Counted from the first letter of the stretch, positions 1 to 12,496 are shown. The stretch is 64,000 nt of DNA from Dallia pectoralis (GCA_029465975.1 CM055748.1:10504300-10568299), one strand, 5' to 3'. The notes: generated by a model not told the origin, from the sequence alone. Numbers and translations: made by a program.

Positions 1-59
1 GCTTGTGATAGAAGCCAGTTCGAGGCCATTTCTTACTCTGAGCTCCTTAGTCTGGGAGT

Positions 60-300
60 AGAGTAATGGTGGTTTTCAAGAGCTATGCAGAACACTGTTT
101 TGTATGGGAAAGTAGTAAGGAAGAAAGAAGCCGTTACTCATCTGAAAGCATGTCAGAAGTCCCATCCATGCAGTGAAGCATGAAGGTGGTAGCATCATGA
201 CCTGGGGACTAAGACTGGGAATCTTACAAAAATCAAGGTTGGAGCAACCTGAACTTAAACTTTGGAGAAAATTCTACCGTCAATGATTGAGTATGCATTT
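60..300 (+). mobile_element. Degenerate Tc1/mariner-like transposase fragment
   Basis: Around 165-240 the + strand still spells VKHEGGSIMTWG, a decayed form of the Tc1-family block KHGGGSIMVWG. No open frame or terminal repeats remain. It lies in hnf1b intron 4. Boundaries are approximate. Confidence 0.6.
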
Positions 301-809
301 CAGTGTTTTCCAACGCATTATCTAATATCTAACAATTTCAAAGTACTATTTCAAATTCAGTAATATGACCGAATTGGTCCAGGGTTGGAATACGTTTGCA
401 AGTCCTGTGTGGATTATTTATTTAGTCAAACATCTGTGTCAAATCATTTTTTTGGGGTGGGATTTTCCATGTCCTCAAGGCCCCCTGAAAGCTTTGTGAG
501 GGTCCCTTCTGGGCCTAGGCCCCTCTGTTGAGAACCGGCCTAGTGTACACATGTAATGGCCTTGGCTGTGCGTGGCTGATACCACCAGAGGAGGCCTTGT
601 GTTTGTTTGCTCTTTTCACCCCTGTCTGAGTCAAAGAGCAGGTGAAATTGACGGGTTGGTGTGCCTGTTGTGTCACGATGCAGTTAGTTACACGGAGAAA
701 CGTGTTACATATCTACGCTCTGTATAGATGTTGCCAGCCGTCCAACACACTCTTAGTCGTTTTATTCTTCTCAACGTCTCTCTCTCTCTCTTTCTCTCTG
801 TCTCTCCAG

Positions 810-967
810 TGCGCTACACCCAACAGGGGCCTGGTGAGGTCAGCTCTTCGACAACCATCAGTCACCACGGCAGCAACGCCATGGCGACTAGTCAGTCTGT
901 GTTACAGCAGGTGTCTCCCGGCGGTTTGGACACTGGCCACAGTCTACTGTCACCTGACGCCAAGATG
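810..967 (+). CDS. hnf1b: hnf1b exon 5 (first exon in window)
   Basis: The acceptor follows a long CT-rich tract (780-807). The first two bases complete a codon begun in the previous exon and 52 codons follow. It reads VRYTQQGPGEVSSSTTISHH and onward, ending in DAKM in phase 0 at a GTGAGT donor. It aligns to human HNF1B from about residue 350, just after the homeodomain exon. Confidence 0.93.
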
Positions 968-3900
968 GTGAGTAGCACACCTGGGCCCTTCTGGCCTCTT
1001 GATTAGATAAGGACCAGGGCTGCGTTTAACATGGGGTATGTCCCAAATGCAAACTATTCTCTATGTAGGGCGTTTCCCTCACGAGGTCCTGTCAGTATTA
1101 GTGCACTACATAGAGAATAGTGTGCTTTTTTGGAGGCAACCATGGACAAATAAAGCAGGTCACTAAGCCAGACTCTCATGGACCAATCTATAAAGAACAA
1201 CAATCGGAGCATTGTGTTGCTCTGTGTGGACGGTGGAGACAGACAGGCAGACACACAGACAGGCAGACACACAGACAGGCAGACACACAGACAGGTAGAT
1301 ACACAGACAGGCAGGCACACAGACAGACAGACAGACAGGCAAACACACAGACGGGCAGATACACGGACAGGCAGACAGGCAGGAAGACAGGCCTCGGCTC
1401 AGGAACGACATACATACCTGCATACCTTTATAGAGCTTTCACTGTCTGGGTGAACCGGGCAGGTCCAGATTTGAGCCAATAAACCTGCCAAAGAAACATT
1501 TTGCGCTTATTGATTCCCTGTAATGAGGAGGATGGCAGAGGGTGGAGGAGACAGGGCAGAGCTTGGAGGACGCAGGGCAGAGGACGCGGGGCAGAGGACA
1601 CAGGGCAGAGGGTGGAGGGCGCAGGGCAGAGGGTGGAGGGCGCAGGGCAGAGGGTGGAGGACACAGGGCAGAGGACGCAGGGCAAAGGGTGGAGGATGCA
1701 GGCCAGAGGACGCAGGGCAAAGGGTGGAGCATTCAGCCCAGCTGGTTCTTCCAGGGAAATGATGACAGCGCTAAAACACAAAAGCAGTGAGATTATACAG
1801 TACATGCAGAGACATAAACGTTTGTTTGAAAACCAATTTAAGTCACGTCACATGTTTAAACCGCCTGCCCTTGTGGATGATTTATAGCGCATCTATCTTT
1901 CTGTGCTGTCAGTTTAAAGATTGTTTTAGGGAGGGGAGCCGAGTGCATTGTGGACCAGTTCACAACAGACAGGCCTTTATCTATGTCAGGCAGATAAGTT
2001 CATTAGTCCCAAAAGGCACGCCGTTTCATTTATTTGCAAGTCAAAGATTGTGCTCCGTTTAAGGAATAGACATTCCATAAACAAACTTTTGTTTAAAATT
2101 CAACTTATGACCTCAAAACATTTAGGAGGTTGAAAGGATGCTTCCCTTTACTGTTGCGATTGAATTGAAGTTTCCAGCTGGCTAACTGATTTTGATACAA
2201 ACTGCTCCCTGTTCGGTTGTAATCCAACTGCAGTTTATGAAAACGCCCCATTGCACGTGAACTGGGAGTGTGTCTACATGTTCTATACATGTAATTCAAA
2301 CTGATAAGTAATCCCAATTACTCTTACACTGTCTGAAAATCTCCTTATCCTATAACTGAGCCTATAACGCTTAGCCAATTAGACCACAGCTTGGCTATGG
2401 TGGGAGGATTCCACAACGTGTATCCTATAAATGTAGAAATGTAACGGTTTAAGCCATCATACTTATTCCAGTGAACTCATATTAAAAAATAGGAGCATTA
2501 ACACACAAAGCACCCCACCCACACTTACACACACACACACACACACAACAGTAACACAACTTTCAGTCCATGCTTTTACGGTTTCTTATCTGGTTATATT
2601 TGATGACTTTTCCTCATCAGTATTTGCCTGCAACCTGTGTGTAGATGTGTGGTGCACCAAACATAATAACTAAGTCAACATTCATCTGTGTGTACTGCTG
2701 TGCTTAGAACAACTAGTTTCACTTCTAAAAGCGTCCTAATATCCAGTTCGCATATTCACTGTTGGGTATTGTCTAGGTGAACATTTTTTATTTTTCAAAT
2801 GAACCTAATAACTTTACAACATAGTGTTAGTCTGAGCAACGGCATTGTCAATACATTACATCTTTTTGGGCCCATAATGGTATCAATAATTTTCTTTGTG
2901 TGTCTCTTTTCTAGATCTCTGTATCTGGTGGAGGCCTTCCACCTGTGAGCACGCTGACCAACATCCACAACTCTCACCACACACACCAACAGACACAGAA
3001 CCTCATAATGCCTCTGTCCGGAGTCATGGCCATCGCTCAGAGTAAGTTCTTCACGTCTTCGCGCCTGGCCATTTGTACACAGTTTCATATTTAGGTCCTG
3101 TTTGCTCACATGCAGGTTACAATGTATTGTTATTATGCACACTTTAGTTTTGTTTGTTTTTAGTCTTCATGCAATTGTTGTGTAATGCTTGTATTCTACC
3201 CTTCTGAAACAATCTGACGCTCGCGTAAAATGTCTGTTGTAGGTCTGAACTCGTCGCAGTCCCAGTCGGTGCCGGTGATTAACAGCGTATCAGGGAGCCT
3301 TGCAGCTCTGCAGCCGGTTCAGTTCTCCCAGCAGCTCCACAGTCCTCACCAACAGGGCCTGATGCAACAGTCCCCGAGCCACATGAGCCAGCAGCCCTTT
3401 ATGGCCACTGTCACGCACTCACACAGTCAGTACCTGCCTCTTAGTAAGCACTGAAGGAGTCCCAATGTATATGTACATGTCTTGTTCACTGTAAGGCTGG
3501 AATAACCTGGTGGAAACGGGTGAAACCAGAATTCAACCATAAGACCGGTTCCACCTAGTGAAACCAGAATGCAACCATAAGACCGGTTCCACCTAGTGAA
3601 ACCAGAATGCAACCATAAGACCGGTTCCACCTAGTGAAACCAGAATGCAACCATAAGACCGGTTCCACCTAGTGAAACCAGAATGCAACCATAAGACCGG
3701 TTCCACCAGGTGAAACCAGAATGCAACCATAAGGCCGTTTCCACATAGTGAAACCAGAATGCAACCATAAGACCGGTTCCACCTAGTGGAACCAGAATGC
3801 AACCATTAGGCTGGTTACACCTAGTGGAACCAGATTGCAACCATAAGGCCGGTTCTAACTAGTGTAACCAGAATGCAACCATTAGGACGATTCCACCTAG

Positions 3901-6900
3901 TGGAACCAGAATTCTACCATTAGGCCGGTTCCACCAGGCTAAAACAGACAGTGAAGTTGCCTGAAATATAATTTGATTATGAACAGTTATTCATATCTGT
4001 TGAATGAATACATTGTAACTGGGTTAGGATTAACAGTTGGACCTCTCTTGTGTCTATGACAGTGTATCCACACAAACAGGAACCACCACAGTATTCACAC
4101 CCGTCACGGTTTCCTTCAGCCATGGTGGTGACAGACGGCAACAGCCTCAGTACTCTCAGCTCCATGTCGTCCAGCAAACAGGTCAGTCAGTACAACTAAC
4201 AGTCACTAACTCTAACGCAGTCACTAACACTATTACAGTCATTATCTCTAACACATTCACTAACACTATTACAGTCATTATCTCTAACACAGTCACTAAC
4301 ACTTTTACAATCATTATATCTAACACATTCACTAACACTATTACAGTCATTAAACTTAACACAGTCTCTAACACTATTACAGTCATTATCACTAACACAG
4401 TCACTTACACTATTACAGTCATTATCTCTAACACATTCACTAACACTATTACAGTCATTATCTCTAACACAGTCACTAACACTTTTACAATCATTATATC
4501 TAACACATTCACTAACACTATTACAGTCATTAACCTTAACACAGTCTCTAACACTATTACAGTCATTATCTCTAACACAGTCACTAACACTAGTACAGTC
4601 ATTATCTCTAACACAGTCACTAACACTATTACAATCATTATATCTAACACAGTCACTAACACTAGTACAGTCATTATCTCTAACACAGTCACTTACACTA
4701 TTACTGTCATTAACCTTAACACAGTCGTTAATACCACATATCCTCAACCTAACACTGGGCACAAACTGACCCTGTCTATATTTCTGGCTGACTCAAACAG
4801 CGCCCATCTGCACTTCCTATATATCTGTGATATTTGTATTTACTGTGTATTATAACCTGACTCACAACCAATGTTGATGTTCTCTGGGAGACTTTTGCAC
4901 AAGTTGCAGTCATAAGCTGCAGTCACTATTTGGTTAACACATTTTAGTTAAAATGCTTAAATCGAATATCCAGCTTGATGAATTGAGAATCGGAGGCATT
5001 GTACTATGCTACTGGTGTTAACCTCCCATTAGATATTTAACTGATCATTTCTTCATCCACTAACACACTACGTCTTCCTCACAGCTGACACACAACTTCC
5101 TCTCCCAGACTTACCTCTCACTAACAGGATGTTAACAGACAGTAGGCCTGCACCCTATTCCCTACCTAGTGCACTACTTTTGCCTGGGGCCCACAGGGCG
5201 CTGGGCAGATGTAGGACACTGTGTTGGGAACAGGGTGTCTTGGATGAAATGCTAGGTGTGTGAGCTGTGATTGTGTGTTGACTTGTTTAATCCCTGTCAC
5301 ATTAGGATTCAACTGTAAACAAGATGGTGCAACTGGGGGGTCTCTCCTGGGTAAATACCATTTTATTAGTACAGTCACTTCATTTTAGCCAGTAGTGTGC
5401 CAATAGTTTGTGTCATTTTTTAGCCTGAGTGCCAGTATCTTTGTGTCATTTCAGCCAGTACTGTGCCAGTATCTTTATGTCATTTTAGCCAGTAGTGTGC
5501 CAGTAGCTTTGTGTCATTTTTTAGCTCGAGTACCAGTATCTTTGTGTCATTTTAGCCTGAGTGCCAGTAGCTTTGTGTCATTTTAGCCTGAGTGCCAGTA
5601 TCTTTGTGTCATTTTAGCCTGAGTGCCAGTAGCTTTATCTCATTTTAGCCTGAGTGCCAGTAGCTTTGTGTCATTTTAGCCTGAGTGCCAGTAGCTTTGT
5701 GTCATTTTAGCCTGAGTGCCAGTAGCTTTGTGTCATTTTAGCCTGAGTGCCAGTAGCTTTGTGTCATTTTAGCCTGAGTGCCAGTAGCTTTGTGTCATTT
5801 TAGCCTGAGTGCCAGTAGCTTTGTGTCATTTTAGCCTGAGTGCCAGTAGCTTTGTGTCATTTTAGCCTGAGTGCCAATAGCTTTGTGTCATTTTAGCCTG
5901 AGTGCCAGTAGCTTTGTGTCATTTTAGCCTGAGTGCCAGTAGCTTTGTGTCATTTTAGCCTGAGTGCCAGTAGCTTTATCTCATTTTAGCCTGAGTGCCA
6001 GTAGCTTTGTGTCATTTTAGCCTGAGTGCCAGTAGCTTTGTGTCATTTTAGCCTGAGTGCCAGTAGCTTTGTGTCATTTTAGCCTGAGTGCCAGTAGCTT
6101 TGTGTCATTTTAGCCTGAGTGCCAGTAGCTTTGTGCCAGCGTTACAACACTTACAACAGTTTTTCTTGACAAATTACAACAGTGGTGTCAACAAACAGAC
6201 CTGGGACCAGGCTGACATAATTCTTATTTTACAAGTCAATAATAAATGTTCCATAATGGTTGGCAATGGTTCACCCAAAGCCTATGTCATTCAACTGAAT
6301 ATATTTATTTGATAATTGTTATTTAGAAATGTGTGCATTTTCAATTACAATACAAAAATAATACTATAGGAATAAGTAAATGTTACTATATGCATAGGTA
6401 AATGTTACTATAGGCATAGGTAAATGTTACTATATGCATAGGTAAATGTTAAGTACTATAAGCATAGGTAAATGTTACTATAGGAATAGGTAAATGTTAC
6501 TATATCCATAGGTAAATGTTACTATATCCATAGGTAAATGTTAAGTACTATAAGCATAGGTAAATGTTACTATAAGTATAGGTAAATGTTACTATAGGCA
6601 TAGGTAAATGTTACTATATCCATAGGTAAATGTTACTATAGGCATAGGTAAATGTTACTATATCCATAGGTAAATGTTAAGTACTATAAGCATAGGTAAA
6701 TGTTACTATAAGTATAGGTAAATGTTACTATAGGCATAGGTAAATGTTACTATAGGCATAGGTAAATGTTACTATATGCATAGGTAAATGTTAAGTACTA
6801 TAAGCATAGGTAAATGTTACTATAAGTATAGGTAAATGTTACTATAGGCATAGGTAAATGTTACTATAAGTATAGGTAAATGTTACTATAGGCATAGGTA

Positions 6901-8828
6901 AATGTTACTTTATCCATAGGTAAATGTTAAGTACTATAAGCATAGGTAAATGTTACTATAGGAATAGGTAAATGTTACTATATCCATAGGTAAATGTTAA
7001 GTACTATAAGCATAGGTAAATGTTACTATAAGTATAGGTAAATGTTACTATAGGAATAAGTAAATGTTACTATAGGCATAGGTATATGTTACTATAGACA
7101 TATGTAAATGTTACTATAGGAATAAGTAAATGTTACTATAGGCATAGGTAAATGTTACTATAGGCATAGGTATATGTTACTATAGACATATGTAAATGTT
7201 ACTATAGGAATAAGTAAACGTTACTATAGGCATAGGTAAATGTTTATGAAGATATAAACATAAATACACCCTAGCTTCATATGCTATCATCTAGTCAATG
7301 AACGGCAACAACAATTTGACAGCTTTTGCTTTTTGCTCGGCTCTGCCTTGATGTTGGCTTTGACCCCAGTTGTCCGTTCACTCTGCTTTTGTCTAAGCAT
7401 GTGTACCACAAATCTCAATCACAAAACCCAAGGTTGGAGTGTATGGATACTCCTCAGAATTTCTATTTCCTTTGAAAGCCTGGCCAAATCAATCACACGT
7501 GCCCTCACCCTGAACGACATTTGATTAACTAGTTCTCCTTTCACTTTCCTTCGCATCAGGGAGAGACCTCTGACTGCTCCCTGGCCTGGCAAGACCTTTT
7601 CCCCCGATCAGGAAATGAAGCCCCCTTGTTAATCAAAGTTCAGGAGGATTGGGTCCTACTCACTTCCATGCTGTGATCATAGTGGCGTTTAGTGTCAGGG
7701 TGTTTTTCTTTGTAATTACAGCTCTTCCTCTTTCCTACTTCTCCCTGGTCTCAGTGACCGCTCTAGCTTGAAATGCCGTCCTCGTTGCTTTGCTTTCACA
7801 CGCTCAATTTCCCACGCTGCCTGAGAAGGGGCACTCAGTGCCTCCTGCCCGCAGCAGTGGCTGTGGATTTGCTGATGAGCTGAGATGACTCACTCAAAGC
7901 GACGTTCGGGCAGATGGTTTAAAAACAACCTGGCCCCTTTTAAGTGAGAATGGTACAAAGTGGATACTGACTGGATGCACGCTGCATGAGACAATGATGC
8001 TTGTATTTCTTTAAACCATTGCAAAGAAACACGCTTGCACTAGCGAGTTTTCTTTTGTGCCCCGGTCGGTATCGTTTGGTTTGACACACCTGACTCTGCA
8101 AGGTGACCGATCTGTCTTTGTCCCTTGTAATTCCATTTGGGCGCTCGTTTTGGTGTTCTCGGTCGTAACTTCCCGGTAAAATAAGGGTCAAAAAGAGCAG
8201 TCTCAAGCTTCATGGATTTATCTTACCAGCGTTTAGACTGCAATTACCCAGCCGACTGTCCCAGACGGCCTCTCTTCTTATCTGGCTTATGTTTGGACTG
8301 GGTGGTACAGAGCGGCAAGTGGGCTCTTCTCATGACATGGCCGACATGCTCCGTCTTTATAACCCTCTTGTTTGCTGAGGCCCCCCCATGTTAACTCACC
8401 TCCACTTAGAGCCTAGTGGCTAATGACTGAGGTATGAACAGCTGGCCACCACCTTTATCAGGTAAGACTGTTTGCTGGTCAGAGGGCCATGCCAGGGTCA
8501 ACCACCTACACCCTTTGAGAGAAAGGTGAAATGAAATCCTACAACAAAATCGCAGAAAGCCCGTTTGAACGTGAACCAGGCTTTTCAGTACAGTGGTGTA
8601 AGAATTGGGAATGTGTTGCAAACAGGACAGGAGATACTGGGTTAATGAAACTAATATATGCCGCTATATCCAAATATATATATATATGCTCAGGGGACTT
8701 CAGAAATGTGACTTCTTTATCATAAAACCACATCAATACATCCTCACAAGAATTGTGTGTTGTGTACGTGTGACGTAACCTCTAACTTTCTCCCTCTCTT
8801 CTTGCAGTGTCCTCTTCAGGCTTGGTGA
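810..8828 (+). CDS. hnf1b: Hepatocyte nuclear factor 1-beta, C-terminal half (5 exons)
   Basis: HNF1B is a POU-homeodomain transcription factor acting in the nucleus during kidney, liver, pancreas and hindbrain development. Only its C-terminal transactivation part is here: exons 810-967, 2915-3041, 3243-3443, 4063-4181 and 8808-8828, all with AG/GT borders and compatible phases, giving 207 residues. That matches the human protein from the VRYSQQG region to its end. Recognised blocks are VRYTQQG, SQSVLQQVSP, ISVSGGGLPPVSTLTNI, QSVPVINSV, SLAALQPVQFSQQLHSPHQQ, HKQEPPQYSH, and the terminal CPLQAW followed by TGA. The HNF1A paralogue does not end this way. The dimerisation, POU-specific and homeodomain exons lie upstream of base 1. 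Teleosts can have two hnf1b copies, and I cannot tell which this is. Confidence 0.95.
1041..1125. repeat. Palindromic TAGTGCACTA-type interspersed repeat
   Basis: It contains ATTAGTGCACTACATAG (from about 1097) and a mirrored CTATTCTCTATGTAG arm at about 1059. The arms are inverted, so it could fold as a hairpin. It resembles a short palindromic element abundant in salmonid and pike DNA; the family assignment is from memory. Confidence 0.5.
1237..1392. repeat. CAGACAGG/CAGACACA microsatellite-like array
   Basis: Irregular tandem 4- and 8-mers built from CAGA and CAGG/CACA run for about 155 bases in hnf1b intron 5. The long open frames on both strands here are a by-product of the low-complexity sequence. 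Confidence 0.85.
1533..1729. repeat. G-rich minisatellite with G-quadruplex potential
   Basis: Imperfect units of about 10-21 bp rich in GGGCAGAGGGTGGAGGGCGC. Runs of three G separated by 4-base loops fit the canonical G3N(1-7) quadruplex pattern on the coding strand. Located in hnf1b intron 5. Confidence 0.8.
1730..2914 (+). other. Unique sequence, rest of hnf1b intron 5
   Basis: AT-rich non-coding sequence with a short (CA)n tract near 2523-2548. No coding or mobile element was recognised. It ends in the pyrimidine tract of the exon 6 acceptor. Confidence 0.6.
2915..3041 (+). CDS. hnf1b: hnf1b exon 6
   Basis: A TCTTTTCTAG acceptor opens in phase 0 with ISVSGGGLPPVSTLTNI. The exon ends with MAIAQ plus the first base of a serine codon at a GTAAGT donor. 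It is serine/glutamine/histidine-rich, as in the family's transactivation domain. Confidence 0.93.
3243..3443 (+). CDS. hnf1b: hnf1b exon 7
   Basis: It completes the split serine and continues LNSSQSQSVPVINSV, then SLAALQPVQFSQQLHSPHQQ. I place the donor at TTA|GTAAGC, because the single A left over joins TG of the next exon to give Met before YPHKQEPPQ, matching human SHMYAHKQEPPQ. Reading on without splicing meets a stop at 3452. Confidence 0.9.
3497..3938. repeat. 38-bp minisatellite in hnf1b intron 7
   Basis: About 11-12 tandem copies carrying GAATGCAACCATAAGACCGG; the central copies are near identical and the outer copies diverge. The array begins about 55 bases after the exon 7 donor. 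Confidence 0.92.
4063..4181 (+). CDS. hnf1b: hnf1b exon 8
   Basis: It reads (M)YPHKQEPPQYSHPSRFPSAM, then VVTDGNSLSTLSSMSSSKQ, and ends in phase 0 at an AACAG|GTCAGT donor. This is the conserved penultimate coding segment. A 36-bp tandem array begins only about 15 bases beyond the donor. Confidence 0.93.
4195..4735. repeat. 36-bp minisatellite in hnf1b intron 8
   Basis: About 15 tandem copies containing CACTAACACTATTACAGTC. The unit is divisible by three and has few stops, which produces long meaningless open frames on both strands. It starts roughly 15 bases past the exon 8 donor. Confidence 0.93.
5147..5230. repeat. Palindromic TAGTGCACTAC interspersed repeat
   Basis: It contains CCCTATTCCCTACCTAGTGC (from about 5153) followed by ACTACTTTTGCCTGGGGCCC. 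This is the same kind of element as at 1041-1125, and closer to the form I associate with salmonids and pike. Confidence 0.55.
5408..6135. repeat. 31-bp minisatellite in hnf1b intron 8
   Basis: About 23 tandem copies containing CATTTTAGCCTGAGTGCC. The middle copies are essentially identical and the first few are divergent, which suggests expansion from the centre or right side. Confidence 0.94.
6360..7242. repeat. 22-bp AT-rich minisatellite in hnf1b intron 8
   Basis: About 40 copies of a unit containing TAGGTAAATGTTACTATA, interspersed with longer variants carrying GTTAAGTACTATAAGC, so there is higher-order structure of several units. Confidence 0.94.
7243..8807 (+). other. Unique 3' part of hnf1b intron 8
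   Basis: The non-repetitive, GC-moderate stretch at 7510-7900 is the most likely part to hold regulatory sequence (see the HNF1/HNF4-like site at 7628). The remainder shows no coding signal and a short (TA)n at about 8675. Confidence 0.5.
7628..7644 (+). promoter_or_regulatory. Possible composite HNF1/HNF4 site
   Basis: GTTAATCAAAGTTCAGG joins an HNF1 half-site (GTTAATCA) to an HNF4-like CAAAGTTCA. It lies in the last intron of hnf1b, so autoregulation is conceivable. A single motif match is weak evidence. Confidence 0.3.
8808..8828 (+). CDS. hnf1b: hnf1b exon 9, six terminal codons and stop
   Basis: After a CT-rich acceptor (CTTCTTGCAG) the coding part is only CPLQAW and TGA, identical to the human C-terminus. 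The 3' untranslated region follows. AATAAA at 8949-8954 is the first possible polyadenylation signal, but the true 3' end cannot be fixed from sequence alone. Confidence 0.93.
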   Translation, partial: CPLQAW

Positions 8829-11800
8829 GAGTGCACTCCTGTCTTTCTTGATGCCTAGCAACCGGAGCACATTTTCCACCCTCTCACTGTGGTAACCATG
8901 ACAACTCCTACTGACTGGTAACAGCCCGCACTGGATGACGAGTCAGTCAATAAATCCAGAATGGCAGCGGATGAGGGTGGATGAGGGTCAGGAGGTGGAG
9001 CGTTTTTAAGGGGGAGTGACACAGACAATGCAGGTGTACGTTTCACCTAAACGAAGGTGGAGGAAACTGGACTCCCTCCCTCAGATGATCAACAAGGATG
9101 TATGATTTGTAAAACACAATTTTGCGAAAGCAGTATTCATTTCTCTACCTTCCATTGAAAACGCGCGTGCGTGCGTGTGTGTACATGACAAATCAAGGTT
9201 GCCGTGTGGCCAATCATTTGTGACATTACCGAGGAACAAACAAATGGAGCTACACATACTGTGTGTTGCCATATGTACTGTAAGAATGGGCCAGGAGCGA
9301 ATGTCCATCAAGAGGACCAGAATGATACTGTGATCTAATTTGGAGAGCTGAACTGAGGGTTGTGTGGGAATATAAAATCTTACTCAATCAACCCAGATAT
9401 ACTGGACTGATGTGGCTAAAGACTGTGTATAGAGGACCGGCTGTTTCCCTTTGCTAAGTGCCTGGACTCACCACAGGCAGAACTGAAGGATATGGTGTAT
9501 CAACAGTCATGCACAATTATGAGAGCTACTGGATGACAATCATATTACTTTGACTTGACCAACTGTATACATTTTGTAGATTGATATTTCCTTTTCATAT
9601 TTTCCAGCTTTGTTTTTAAAAGAGTCTTCCATTATTGGTTTTTCGTCTGTAATTTTCATGCAACATCATAGTGCAGATAACGATAACGTTAGGAAAAATT
9701 CACTGTAAAGGTCAGTCACACTGAGACTTAAATTTTTTTAACTTTAAAATGTTCAGTATGTCAAGCAAAAAAAGTTATACACAAACCTAACTTTTAACAA
9801 AATCTCAGTTTCATTGGGTTAGGGTTAGGACCATTTACAGAGTTTGTAAACACAATTACAGTTCACCCATCTAAATTAACATTTTATCATTTAACAAACC
9901 GTGCTTTTCGTACGGGATACATTTTAAAGAGAAAAATCTGAGTTTTATTTATTCATTTATTATTTTATTCATGTATTACTGAAATAATAGACAATATTTT
10001 TATTTTATTTTTTTCCATTTGTATACTGTGATTGAAAAGATATGACAATCTTTAGGACTTTGACTCAATGACCCAATGTGCATAGAAGTGAATACGGTTC
10101 CTCAGAAATCCCTGATCAGTAAAACTCCAAACCTAGAAGACAGAGGAATGCCTGAGAGAGCGATTGGTATTGTCATACCTGCCAGCAACGTGATACAAAA
10201 TATTAAGCTGTTTTTGTTTTTATCAACTGTACGTGTACATAGAGTTATCAGAAAAGTGGGTCTGAATATAATCATCATCAAATAGGATTCACATTCAAAT
10301 GTAAAGGTTATTTCTTGGAATTTATGTGCAACTTTTACTGTTAATGCACTTTTTGTGAGTGCTGGAACATTGACTTCAATTTAAATTAAGATACAATGCT
10401 GATCTTGATAGCTCTTTCTGCGATACTAATTGAATCAAGCCCGGTTGGCCACTTTGGGTGTTAAGTATTTATTTGACCCATTTTCCTTATTCTATTCTGA
10501 AGAGAAACCTCAACCTGCCATAAACAGAGTGTGCCAAAGTCTAAGAGGGTTGACGTCCATATTCACTGTGCAACTTTAAACTTTTAGTCCCAAATGTTGC
10601 CCTATTCCTTATATAGAGTTAGCCGTCTGGAGTCATCCGCAGCCCCTGTCTCAGGACGGCCCAACCCTGAGAGAACTCTTACTGAGCTCTGACTGATGTT
10701 TCCTTATGGGATTCAGGTTGATTTAAGTATCGGGACTTCACCTTCCAAACTTAATCCCATCTCCCACTCACTTCCTCATTCCTGGCATTTCAACATTTTG
10801 TGAAACACACCCTTTTTTAATAACCTCCATCATTAACTATACCCAGGGATTACGATAATATTTACAATTATTTGCAAGAAAAACAGTGATATGAGTCATG
10901 TAAATTGTGTCGAGACGAAAGATGAATGTGCCTGTGTTGTGACAGCAGCCATTGAAATTAGCCTGAATTCCACAGTGGTTCAGAATTCATGGAGGGCAGT
11001 AGAGACCCATGGGAACAGCTGGACATGTAGCCACGCAAACAGTATTAGGCCAAATTCAACCAGATTTGCCCCGTTTTGCTACAGTATAGATTCACAGTGA
11101 ACACTGGACATGTTAGCTCAAATTGGAATTTCAATTAAAAGTCCCTTTTTTAGTGATTCGTATGCGGTTCATATATAAGCCTTATAGTCTCATAATCCAA
11201 TACACCGTGGGAAATGGGCAAAACAAATATTTTTGGGTAATGAACATATTTTTCCTAAAACCATTATTTCTTTTATATTTCTTTCTAAATGATAGTTGTA
11301 CCCTGTCGTTGTCAATACATTTGGTTTAGGCACATTCAGGTCCCTGTTCAATAGGTCACCAATTTGTTCATATTTCGTATCAATCTGTCATAAACATACC
11401 CACTGCTATCCAATCAGAGGGCACGCAGGACCAGTTTCAACTGTAGATGAAAGACAAAGAAGTGATTTCTTTTCTTTAATGTATTATTTTTGTATAAAAT
11501 GGAAATCAATCTTTTAAAATCATTATTTATACTTTCTGAGAAAATGTTAATATTTCAAGTAAAGATCTTTTTTTCAAAATGAATGAATTTAGTGTTGGTC
11601 AAATGTTTTGTCTTTTATTTTGTTTAACAATAAGGATTTATTGCTGATGCTATGAAGCTATAAGAATGGCTGGCAAAGTTAGCAATACAGGGTTTCCTAC
11701 TCTCCTAAAAAATGTATAATTCAAATTGAATAAGCCTTTGAGGGAAATAGTTGTCACTGCAACCTAACCTGGTATTTTGCCACATTGGCATCCACACTGT
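8829..11800 (+). other. hnf1b 3' UTR region and following unique AT-rich sequence
   Basis: The 3' untranslated region must start at 8829. AATAAA occurs at 8949-8954 and several AT-rich stretches near 9940-10020 and 11560-11650 offer other ends. No open frame longer than about 75 codons, and none recognisable. No mobile element was recognised. Confidence 0.45.
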
Positions 11801-11950
11801 TACCTTTTCACCTGACTATTTCCTTATGAGAAGTGTGAAAGGAATGCATTGCTATTGACCAGATGTCCCCACACCCCTCTTGCCTTTGCAAATCATGTTT
11901 ATTTAAGCTATCTGATGGACACACTGAATTCCTAGGCATACACAGTGCCC

Positions 11951-11952
<2 letters not shown>

Positions 11953-12006
<54 letters not shown>
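11953..12006. repeat. (TG)n microsatellite
   Basis: About 27 uninterrupted TG dinucleotides. Open frames through it on either strand are artefacts. Confidence 0.97.
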
Positions 12007-12007
<1 letters not shown>

Positions 12008-12496
12008 CCTTGCCAGTAGGAACAATGTGTAACACAATGTACATAACCCTTGAAGCAATGAGCCCTGTTGGTACATTTCGGTGTTTATGGCCCTCTTCAA
12101 AGATTTGTTGTATTTCTTTGTGATAAGACAACAACTACTTTGAAGTAAGGAGCTCTGAAGTGCATTTCCAACATGGAAGACAATCAACTATCGTTCCAAA
12201 TTGCAGCTAAGCACATTCTAGAAAACGTCCCCAAGTTGTCGTAATATTTACACTTCCGGGGATTTGTTTCATTTCTTGCATGTGAGACATCCAGACAGCA
12301 CTTGGAGTCCATAGTATCAAGTGTCACATTGTAATGGCTGGTCTTAGTTTTCAGAAAGGACATGAAGAGGGGAGGTTTGCAGTCCTTTACATTAATTTCA
12401 TCAGGATTGTGTCTGCTTATTTGGTGAGAGGAGCATATACACTGACATGAAAAAAACATGACCTTCTTCTAACGCGGGCACGTGTCTGGGTGGATT

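Noticed and set aside
1163..1482. Several overlapping frames of Gln/Thr/Arg or Cys/Leu/Val repeats
   Set aside because: They arise from the CAGACAGG array within hnf1b intron 5.
4037..4855. 272-codon plus-strand frame of Thr/Asn/Ile repeats
   Set aside because: It reads hnf1b exon 8 in the wrong frame and then the 36-bp intronic array; its continuation is a repeat artefact.
11808..12187. Short frames of alternating His/Thr or Val/Cys
   Set aside because: They are translations of the (TG)n microsatellite.
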